From Ferruginibacter sp. (GTDB taxonomy: Bacteria > Bacteroidota > Bacteroidia > Chitinophagales > Chitinophagaceae), in contig JAURKN010000156.1 in NCBI GenBank assembly GCA_030831725.1, forward strand, positions 1 through 13,628: DNA of 13,628 bases. The letters are read 5' to 3'. Both the position numbers and the translations under genes were made by a program. The stretch's first letter is position 1, and each line of letters begins with the position of its first letter. The notes below the pieces were generated by a model. The model was not told the origin of the DNA. It made no database searches and was given only the letters and a program-made list of their open reading frames with translations. Of the stretch, positions 7,379 to 13,628 are shown piece by piece.

Positions 7379-8581
7379 TCAATACACTTGATTTCTCAAC
7401 AGATCATCCATAGTGTCTCTTTTTCGAATCAACACCACCTCATCGTTTTTTACCATCACCTCAGCGGGTTTTAATCGTGAGTTGAAGTTGGATGACATTT
7501 CAAAACCATAAGCTCCCGCATTTTTCATAATTAACAAATCTCCTTCTCTTACTTCAGGAAGGGTTCTGTCCCAGGCAAAAGTGTCTGTTTCACAAATATT
7601 GCCAACCACCGTGTAAATGCGTGGTGTCCCATCCGGGTTGCTCAAGTTTTCGATATGATGATACGCGTCGTACATCATAGGTCTGATCAGATGATTGAAC
7701 CCACTGTTCACACCTACAAAGACAGTTGCCGGAGTCTGTTTGATCACATTGGCTTTTACGATGAAATATCCACACTGACTCACCAGGTATTTTCCGGGCT
7801 CGAACCAAACTTCAAGATTTCTACCGGTTTCGGCAAGATAGTTTTCGAATGCTTCCGACACTTTTTTTCCAAGAAGATCAATATCGGTTTCTTTATCATC
7901 AGGTTGATATGCCACTTTGAACCCACTGCCCATATCTATGTATCTCACATTCGGAAAATGATTGGCCATATCAAACATGACCTCCAATCCCATCAAAAAA
8001 ACATTGATGTCTTTGATCTCACTGCCTGTGTGCATATGAATACCTTCAATAAATAGGTTTGTCGTTTTTACGATGCGTTCGATATGTCTGAGTTGATGCA
8101 CCGATATCCCGAACTTACTGTCGATATGTCCTGTTGATATTTTTACATTTCCTCCTGCCATGATGTGAGGATTGACCCTGATGCAAATAGGGTATGAGTC
8201 ACCAAAAGTGTTTCCAAACCTTTCGAGCATGGAAATATTGTCGATGTTGATGTTGACGCCAAGCTCCTTGGCTTCCAATATCTCTTCGAAATCAACACAA
8301 TTAGGGGTGAACAGAATTTCTTTGGCTGAAAAACCCGCCAACAATCCGAGTCTCACCTCGTTGATGCTGACGCAGTCAAGGCTGGCGCCAAGACTATGCA
8401 TATGCTTCAGTATGCTGATGTTGGTTAGTGATTTACAGGCATAAAAAAATCTTGCCTTGCAATTGGAGAAGGCTTTATTCAATTTTTGAAATTGACCGGA
8501 AATTTTTTCAGCATGATACACATATACAGGTGTTCCATGTTCCTGTGCAATTTTTTTTAATACATCAGAGAGCAGCTCCAT
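7379..8581 (-). CDS. lysA: Diaminopimelate decarboxylase
   Basis: LysA is a PLP-dependent cytoplasmic enzyme that decarboxylates meso-diaminopimelate to L-lysine, the last lysine step. The 400-residue protein has the alanine-racemase-like TIM barrel with the PLP lysine K50 in FFYACKS, HMHTGSEI (182-189), the phosphate-binding GSG loop (218-220), and EPGKYLV (261-267), where many LysA proteins have EPGR. The C-terminal beta domain carries the active-site CETD (330-333, family CESD), then NAGAYGFEMSSNFNSR (354-369) with Y358. Length is close to the family norm (about 400-420). Discrimination from other fold-III decarboxylases rests on the CETD and GAYGF motifs. The ATG at 8581 is the natural start; no Shine-Dalgarno is seen. 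The gene lies 51 bases downstream of scpB on the same strand, so co-transcription is likely. Together with dapD it supplies two steps of the DAP pathway. Confidence 0.96.
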   Translation of the reverse strand: MELLSDVLKKIAQEHGTPVYVYHAEKISGQFQKLNKAFSNCKARFFYACKSLTNISILKHMHSLGASLDCVSINEVRLGLLAGFSAKEILFTPNCVDFEEILEAKELGVNINIDNISMLERFGNTFGDSYPICIRVNPHIMAGGNVKISTGHIDSKFGISVHQLRHIERIVKTTNLFIEGIHMHTGSEIKDINVFLMGLEVMFDMANHFPNVRYIDMGSGFKVAYQPDDKETDIDLLGKKVSEAFENYLAETGRNLEVWFEPGKYLVSQCGYFIVKANVIKQTPATVFVGVNSGFNHLIRPMMYDAYHHIENLSNPDGTPRIYTVVGNICETDTFAWDRTLPEVREGDLLIMKNAGAYGFEMSSNFNSRLKPAEVMVKNDEVVLIRKRDTMDDLLRNQVY

Positions 8582-8632
8582 AATGATGAAGTTTATAATA
8601 AAGTGAAGAATGAAAAATGAAGGAGGGTGAAA

Positions 8633-9304
8633 TTATTCTGCTTCAGAGGACGTCTCTTCCTCTTCTTGTTTTCGCTCGGAAAGTTCAGGGCTTATTGTTT
8701 CAGCGTCAGCATTCTCAAGAGTAGTGTCTGAAACAATCGTGGCTTTGACCAGTTCTTCCATGAGAACCTCGTTTATTTTGGGCAGATCTTCGGTGCTATT
8801 GATACCGAAATAATCCATAAAGGATTTGGATGTGGAATAAATCAGGGGTTTTCCAACAGCATCTTCGTTTCTGCCGGAAATGACGATCAATTCTTTTTCC
8901 AGCAGTTTCTGTACGGCGTAATCGCAATTGACACCACGAATAGATTCGATTTCTGATTTGGTGATAGGCTGTTTGTAGGCGATGATGGCAAGTGTTTCCA
9001 ACGCAGCTGAGGAAAGTCTCTTTAAAAACTTATCTCCGTTGAGCAAAGCGATGGTCTTGTGAAAAGCAGGCTTGGTCAGAAACTGCCAGCCTCCTCCGAT
9101 TTGTCTGAGTTCAAAGGAATAAAAATCGGTTTGATATTTCTCCTGTATACCTTCGATAGCAGCATCCACTTGGTCTGATGTGGCCCGATCTTCGATGAAT
9201 CCCAGCGCATTGTTGATCAAATCTGTGATTTCATCAGAGCGTAAACCTCTGTCACTGGCAAAAATCAGCGCTTCGATGTGTGGTATGATTTCGGAGATTT
9301 CCAT
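8633..9304 (-). CDS. scpB: Segregation and condensation protein B
   Basis: ScpB is the winged-helix kleisin partner that binds ScpA and SMC in the bacterial condensin-like complex on the nucleoid. The 223-residue protein begins MEISEIIPHIEALIFAS, a typical ScpB N-terminus. Two winged-helix domains span about 1-90 and 91-165. The family hallmark ALETLAIIAYKQPITKSEI lies at about 100-118, followed by IRGVNCDYAVQKLLE, then GKPLIYSTSKSFMDYFG. The C-terminal tail (about 171-223) is acidic, rich in Glu and Ser, and probably disordered, as in many Bacteroidota ScpB proteins. The frame extends upstream to an ATG at 9364, but those 20 residues (MPETLILNIKQ...) look like non-coding sequence, so the ATG at 9304 is preferred. 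scpA and smc are not in the window. It sits between atpG (100 bases upstream) and lysA (51 bases downstream). Confidence 0.94.
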   Translation of the reverse strand: MEISEIIPHIEALIFASDRGLRSDEITDLINNALGFIEDRATSDQVDAAIEGIQEKYQTDFYSFELRQIGGGWQFLTKPAFHKTIALLNGDKFLKRLSSAALETLAIIAYKQPITKSEIESIRGVNCDYAVQKLLEKELIVISGRNEDAVGKPLIYSTSKSFMDYFGINSTEDLPKINEVLMEELVKATIVSDTTLENADAETISPELSERKQEEEETSSEAE

Positions 9305-9373
9305 GATGATATGTTTGGGGTTTGGTGTTTTTTGTTTGATGTTTAATATTAAAGTTTCTGGCACTCAACTATT

Positions 9374-9397
9374 AACCACAAACCACAAACCATAAAC
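9374..9397. repeat. Short 7-bp tandem repeat between atpG and scpB
   Basis: The plus strand reads AACCACA twice, then AACCATA, then a partial copy AAC: about 3.4 units of 7 bases. Nearby minus-strand text (CACCAAACCCCAAAC, about 9314-9330) has similar A/C composition. It lies in the 100-base gap upstream of scpB. It could be a slippage tract; I see no promoter box in the gap. Confidence 0.6.
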
Positions 9398-9404
9398 TTG
9401 TTTT

Positions 9405-10286
9405 TTATCCTTGTAAAGCCGCCGCACCACTCACAATTTCAGTAAGTTCCGTGGTGATAGCTGCCTGACGGGCTCTGTTGTAACTGATTTTGAGCGATTT
9501 TAGCAATTCGTTGGCGTTGTCGCTTGCCTTATCCATAGCCGTCATCCTAGCACCATGTTCGCTGGCATGTCCGTCCAATACCGCTTTGAAAAGCTGTGTA
9601 TTCAATATTTTCGGCATCAGTTCCGCAATCAAAACATCCTTTCCAGGTTCGAAGATGAAATCCGCTTTTTTACCGGATTCCTTACCCTGAACTTTTTGAA
9701 CAGGAAGGAAAGTTTCGGCTACAAAAACCTGAGAAGCAGCATTCTTGAATTCGCTGTAAATAACTTCCACAGCGTCAACTTCACGAGCTTCGAAGGCATT
9801 CATGGCATATTGGGCTGCGCTTTGTACTTTGTCAAAACTCAGTCCTGAGAAAATATCCCAAAAATCAGAAACCACATTGAATCCGCTTTTGGTGAAATGC
9901 TCATATCCCTTTTTTCCGATCGGCAAAATGCGAACATTCCCTTTGGCATGCTGAGCCGCATATTTCTGCTGTATGGTCTGTTTGGTCAGCTTGATCAAAT
10001 TGCTATTATAGCCGCCACATAATCCCCTGTCACTCGTTACCAGAATCATCAACACATTTTCTACAGGTCTCTCTGTCGCCAGCTGCAAAGACATGTCTCC
10101 GTCGCAGTTGCTGACAATGTTTCCGAGTAATTCCTGCAGTTTTTGAGCATAAGGACGCATCTGTGTGATCGCATCCTGGGCACGGCGAAGTTTTGCTGCA
10201 CTCACCATTTTCATGGCTTTGGTAATCTGTTGTGTGCTTTGAACGCTTTTAATCCTGTTTCTTACTTCTTTTAATGCACCACTCAT
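9405..10286 (-). CDS. atpG: F1F0 ATP synthase gamma subunit
   Basis: AtpG is the central rotor shaft of the F1 sector; its N- and C-terminal helices form the coiled coil that turns inside the alpha3beta3 ring at the cytoplasmic face of the inner membrane. The 293 residues match the family length (about 285-300). The N-terminal helix KEVRNRIKSVQSTQQITKAM (6-25) continues as KMVSAAKLRRAQ. The central Rossmann-like domain starts with ILVTSDRGLCGGYN (81-94), and the C-terminal helix has EHGARMTAMDKASDNA (243-258) and YNRARQAAITTELTEI (269-284). The start is the ATG at 10286. It is the first gene of its transcription unit, divergent from secA, with scpB and lysA downstream and no other atp gene in the window. 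A TACCTTTG -7 element lies about 70 bases upstream. Confidence 0.97.
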   Translation of the reverse strand: MSGALKEVRNRIKSVQSTQQITKAMKMVSAAKLRRAQDAITQMRPYAQKLQELLGNIVSNCDGDMSLQLATERPVENVLMILVTSDRGLCGGYNSNLIKLTKQTIQQKYAAQHAKGNVRILPIGKKGYEHFTKSGFNVVSDFWDIFSGLSFDKVQSAAQYAMNAFEAREVDAVEVIYSEFKNAASQVFVAETFLPVQKVQGKESGKKADFIFEPGKDVLIAELMPKILNTQLFKAVLDGHASEHGARMTAMDKASDNANELLKSLKISYNRARQAAITTELTEIVSGAAALQG

Positions 10287-10353
10287 TGTGTTCTGGTTTG
10301 AGAATTGAATACTGAAGGTTTCTTGCTCGGCAAGCTGCCCTTTTTTCGAAGCG

Positions 10354-10361
10354 CAAAGGTA
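10354..10361 (-). promoter_or_regulatory. Probable -7 element of the atpG promoter
   Basis: Read on the minus strand this is TACCTTTG, followed by CGCTTCG; it matches TAnnTTTG. Transcription would start near 10345-10350, giving a leader of about 60 bases before the atpG ATG. A clear -33 TTG/TTTG at the usual distance was not found. Confidence 0.55.
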
Positions 10362-10479
10362 GTATAATTGCCCTAAAATCGCTTGTATGGCAGTCTTTTT
10401 TTCATCAAACTTCCAATTTGCACACCATTTCCAAACTTTATCTGTCTTTTACTCCTTTTTAACAGGTTCATAATGCCGT

Positions 10480-10513
10480 TTTGAACTATTCCCCTAAACT
10501 TACTTTACCTTTG
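10480..10513 (+). promoter_or_regulatory. Probable secA promoter (-33 TTTG and -7 TACCTTTG)
   Basis: TTTG at 10480-10483 and TACCTTTG at 10506-10513 are separated by 22 bases, within the range reported for Bacteroidota/Flavobacterium promoters. Transcription would start near 10518-10522, leaving a leader of about 75 bases before secA. This is the best complete promoter match in the window. Confidence 0.6.
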
Positions 10514-10594
10514 CGCCTCGATAATTTTAACCTTCAGAAAAGGTCAAATCGTCATTTTTTCATAGATTACACAAGAACAAGAAGAGAGTTTAAT

Positions 10595-13500
10595 ATGCTT
10601 AACATCATTTCAAAACTATTTGGCGGAAGCAAAAGTGAGAAGGACGTCAAAAAAGTTCAACCTATCGTACAAAAAGTAAATGCTTTTTTTACTCAATATC
10701 AATCCCTTACCAACGATGAACTCCGTTCCAAAACCGCATCGTTCAGAAAAAGGATTCAGGATCATCTTACAGACATTCATCAACAGATAGAACTGAAAAA
10801 CAAAGAAGCAGAAGCTTTGTCTCAGGACGATATCGCCAACAGGGATTTGATCTATCGTCAAGTGGATGAACTGAAAAAGAAAAAAGATCAGCAAATCGAA
10901 GTTGTTCTAGAAGAGATCCAACCTGAGGCTTTTGCCCTTATCAAAGAAACCGCAAGGCGTTTTTCTTCTTCCGAAACCATTCGCTCTACTGCCACGGAAC
11001 TCGATAAGAATCTGGCAGTAAAAAAAGAGTATGTCCGCATAGAAGGCAATGAAAGTGTGTTCAGCAATACATGGACGGCTGCCGGAAGCAATGTTGTTTG
11101 GAACATGGTTCACTACGATGTTCAATTGATAGGAGGAGCTGTTTTGCACTCCGGAAAAATTGCAGAGATGGCTACAGGTGAGGGAAAGACTCTTGTGAGT
11201 ACGCTACCTGCATACCTGAACGCCCTTGCAGGAGAAGGCGTGCATATTGTAACCGTGAATGATTATCTAGCAAAAAGAGATAGTGAATGGAACGGCCCTA
11301 TTTTCGAATGGCTCGGACTTACCGTGGATTGCATCGACAAACATGAACCCAATTCGGAAGCCAGAAGAAACGCATACAGAGCGGATCTGACTTACGGTAC
11401 AAACAACGAATTCGGTTTCGATTACCTGAGAGACAATATGGTGCATAGTCCAGATGAAATGGTACAACGCAAACATCATTTCGCCATGGTGGATGAGGTG
11501 GATAGTGTGTTGATCGACGATGCGAGAACGCCTTTGATCATCAGCGGTCCGATTGGAAGAAGCGACAATACCCAACAATTCTTCGATTTGAAGCCTCGCA
11601 TTGAAAAATTGGTTGAAGCACAGAAAAGAGCCATCAATCAATTTTTGACAGAAGCAAAGAAAAAGATTGCAGAAGGAAACGATGATCCGAAAGACGGAGG
11701 ATTGGCTTTGATGAGGGCACACCGCGGACTTCCTAAAAACGGTGCTCTGATTAAATACCTCAGTGAACCCGGCATGCGCGTGAAACTCCAAAAAAGCGAA
11801 AATTACTATCTGGCAGATCAACAAAAAGAAATGCCTAAAGTAGATGAGGCGCTTTATTTTGTCATTGATGAAAAAAACAATCAGGTCGACCTTACAGAAC
11901 AAGGGTTGAACCTGATCACCAAAAGTAGCGAAGATCCTGATTTCTTTGTATTGCCCGACATCTCCACCAAGCTTGGCTCCATAGACAAATCTGACATGGA
12001 CCAGGAAAAAAAGCTCTTGGAGAAAGAAAGACTGATTGCCGAATATGCGCAAAAATCAGAACGCATCCATACCATACAACAATTGTTGAAAGCATACACT
12101 TTGTTTGAAAAAGACGTTGAGTATGTTGTGATGGAAGGTGCAGTGAAGATTGTAGATGAACAAACCGGACGTATCATGGAAGGCAGAAGATATTCTGACG
12201 GACTTCATCAGGCGCTTGAAGCAAAAGAGAATGTGAAAATTGAAGCGTCCTCTCAAACATACGCCACCATTACGCTGCAGAACTATTTTAGAATGTACCA
12301 CAAATTAGCAGGGATGACCGGTACTGCCGAAACAGAAGCGGCGGAGCTTTGGAGCATTTACAAACTCGATGTGGTAACGATTCCTACCAATGTAAAAATT
12401 CAGAGAAAAGACGAGCAGGATCGGGTATATAAAACCAAGAGAGAGAAATTTAAAGCGGTCATCGAAGAGATTGAAATATTGCGTGAAGCCGGCAGGCCTT
12501 GTCTGGTCGGTACCACTTCGGTTGAGGTAAGTGAATTATTGAGCAGAATGTTACGACAGAAAAACATTCCGCATAATGTATTGAATGCGAAGCAACACTT
12601 GAAAGAGGCGCAGGTTGTAGCAGAAGCCGGATTGGCTGGTGCAGTAACCATTGCAACCAATATGGCTGGTAGGGGAACCGATATCAAACTCGGTCCAGGC
12701 GTGAAAGAAGCCGGTGGACTTGCGATTCTAGGTACCGAAAGACACGAAAGCAGAAGGGTCGATCGTCAGCTTAGAGGACGTGCGGGAAGACAGGGCGATC
12801 CAGGAACATCCAATTTCTTCGTGTCGCTTGAAGATGATCTGATGCGCATGTTCGGAAGTGAGCGTATAGCCGGACTTATGGATCGTATGGGATATAAGGA
12901 AGGGGAAGTGATTCAGCATAGCATGATCACCAAGAGCATCGAACGTGCACAGAAGAAAGTGGAAGAGAACAATTTCGGAATCCGTAAGCATTTGCTGGAA
13001 TATGATGATGTGATGAACAAGCAGAGAAATGTCATCTACGCCAAGAGAAACCATGCTTTGTTCGGAGACCGTTTGGCATTGGATTTGGATAACGCTTTCT
13101 ACGGAGTTGCGGAACAGATTGTACTCAGCCATAAAGATGGCAACTATGATGAATTTCAAATGGAAGTGATCAGATATTTAGGTATTCAGACTTCCATAAC
13201 TGCCGAAATGCTTTCATCAGGTTTACCGAATAATTTGGCAGGTCAATTGTATCAGGAATCCATCACGCATTATGCCGGCAGAAAAAAGTCGATTGTAGAT
13301 CAGACCATGCCCATCATTCAAAACATTCGAAAAGAACAGGGCAATCACATTGAAAATGTGGCAGTTCCATTTACAGACGGACAAAAACAGATTCAGGCCA
13401 TTGTCAAGCTGGATTCTTATTTCGAATCCGAGGGCACAGAACTGATGCGCTCTCTTGAAAGAAATATTACGCTGGCCTTGATTGATGATGCTTGGAAAGA

Positions 13501-13628
13501 ACATTTGAGATCAATGGACGATCTTCGTCACAGCGTGAGAACCGCCGGTTATGAGCAAAAAGATCCCCTGGTCATTTATAAGATTGAGGCATTCAACTCA
13601 TTCAAACAAATGAGTGATCAGGTAAACA
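10595..13628 (+). CDS. secA: Preprotein translocase ATPase SecA, C-terminus cut by window edge
   Basis: SecA is the ATPase motor that pushes unfolded preproteins through SecYEG. The frame is open for 1011 codons from the ATG at 10595 to the right edge. Visible in order: N-terminal MLNIISKLFGGSKSEKD; Walker A ATGEGKT (193-199); NDYLAKRDSEW; TYGTNNEFGFDYLRDN; Walker B DEVD (300-303); GMTGTAETE (573-581); TNMAGRGTD (688-696); motif VI QLRGRAGRQGD (725-735); the scaffold segment LEYDDVMNKQ (801-810); and a helical-wing stretch YEQKDPLVIYKIEAF near the end. Between the DEVD region and the rest of the motor is a charged insertion (about 320-450) that makes the protein longer than E. coli SecA (901), typical of Bacteroidota. 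The missing C-terminus should hold the linker and possibly a zinc-binding tail. No clear Shine-Dalgarno is present (AAGAGAG, 10580-10587, is the nearest purine run). SecA would also export the protease encoded here. Confidence 0.98.
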   Translation, partial: MLNIISKLFGGSKSEKDVKKVQPIVQKVNAFFTQYQSLTNDELRSKTASFRKRIQDHLTDIHQQIELKNKEAEALSQDDIANRDLIYRQVDELKKKKDQQIEVVLEEIQPEAFALIKETARRFSSSETIRSTATELDKNLAVKKEYVRIEGNESVFSNTWTAAGSNVVWNMVHYDVQLIGGAVLHSGKIAEMATGEGKTLVSTLPAYLNALAGEGVHIVTVNDYLAKRDSEWNGPIFEWLGLTVDCIDKHEPNSEARRNAYRADLTYGTNNEFGFDYLRDNMVHSPDEMVQRKHHFAMVDEVDSVLIDDARTPLIISGPIGRSDNTQQFFDLKPRIEKLVEAQKRAINQFLTEAKKKIAEGNDDPKDGGLALMRAHRGLPKNGALIKYLSEPGMRVKLQKSENYYLADQQKEMPKVDEALYFVIDEKNNQVDLTEQGLNLITKSSEDPDFFVLPDISTKLGSIDKSDMDQEKKLLEKERLIAEYAQKSERIHTIQQLLKAYTLFEKDVEYVVMEGAVKIVDEQTGRIMEGRRYSDGLHQALEAKENVKIEASSQTYATITLQNYFRMYHKLAGMTGTAETEAAELWSIYKLDVVTIPTNVKIQRKDEQDRVYKTKREKFKAVIEEIEILREAGRPCLVGTTSVEVSELLSRMLRQKNIPHNVLNAKQHLKEAQVVAEAGLAGAVTIATNMAGRGTDIKLGPGVKEAGGLAILGTERHESRRVDRQLRGRAGRQGDPGTSNFFVSLEDDLMRMFGSERIAGLMDRMGYKEGEVIQHSMITKSIERAQKKVEENNFGIRKHLLEYDDVMNKQRNVIYAKRNHALFGDRLALDLDNAFYGVAEQIVLSHKDGNYDEFQMEVIRYLGIQTSITAEMLSSGLPNNLAGQLYQESITHYAGRKKSIVDQTMPIIQNIRKEQGNHIENVAVPFTDGQKQIQAIVKLDSYFESEGTELMRSLERNITLALIDDAWKEHLRSMDDLRHSVRTAGYEQKDPLVIYKIEAFNSFKQMSDQVN

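Larger units (their letters stand above)
10287..10594. other. Divergent promoter region between atpG and secA
   Basis: About 308 bases without a gene. It contains one TAnnTTTG-type -7 element for each flanking gene, pointing outward, within a near-perfect 15-base inverted repeat (10347-10361 and 10506-10520, 14 of 15 matching). The DNA between the elements is A/T-rich with pyrimidine runs. No tRNA, hairpin terminator or additional ORF of note was seen. Confidence 0.7.

Noticed and set aside
7655..8056. A 133-codon plus-strand open frame opposite lysA.
   Set aside because: It overlaps the PLP-enzyme core coding sequence of lysA and shows no protein family features.
9305..9364. Upstream 20-residue extension of ScpB to an ATG at 9364.
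   Set aside because: The residues have no resemblance to ScpB N-termini, which begin just before the IEALIFAS motif; the internal ATG at 9304 fits.
11267..12052. A 261-codon open frame on the minus strand opposite secA.
   Set aside because: It lies wholly antisense to conserved SecA motor sequence, has Phe/Cys-rich low-quality composition and no recognisable motif, and is best explained as a shadow of secA codon use.

Overview
The window looks like a chromosomal segment of a Bacteroidota bacterium, perhaps Saprospiria- or Chitinophagia-like, though the class is only a guess. Three things point to the phylum. A large secreted protease ends in a type IX secretion (T9SS) type A sorting domain. 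Several genes are preceded by the TAnnTTTG -7 element typical of the phylum. SecA carries a long insertion of the kind seen in Bacteroidota. Shine-Dalgarno sequences are weak or absent, as is usual there. Apart from one large surface or secreted protease, the genes are ordinary housekeeping genes.

Left part (1-1975): a family-4 glycosyltransferase on the minus strand runs off the left edge. It is divergent from dapD (plus strand), and each gene has its own -7 element in the short gap between them. Middle part (1976-7027): a gap of about 290 bases, containing a possible 45-codon ORF behind a perfect -7 element, leads to one 4.7-kb gene. This gene encodes a multidomain metzincin protease with a signal peptide, propeptide, HExxHxxGxxH catalytic domain, Ig/PKD-like modules, four tandem ~101-108-residue repeats and a C-terminal T9SS signal. 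A strong A/T-flanked hairpin ends it and also serves the convergent minus-strand block.

Right part (7028-13628): on the minus strand the order of transcription is atpG (F1 ATP synthase gamma), scpB (chromosome segregation), lysA (diaminopimelate decarboxylase), then a truncated remnant of an M48-type metallopeptidase. secA is transcribed divergently from atpG and runs off the right edge. The atpG and secA promoters share a nearly identical 15-base -7/start-site element in inverted orientation.

Functionally, dapD and lysA are two steps of the succinylase branch of meso-DAP/lysine synthesis but lie in separate transcription units on opposite strands. SecA would drive Sec export of the protease pre-protein across the inner membrane, before T9SS carries it across the outer membrane. 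I found no evidence for a novel multi-gene system, defence island, CRISPR array, tRNA, rRNA or insertion sequence. The most unusual items are the protease architecture, the peptidase remnant and the small ORF upstream of the protease.
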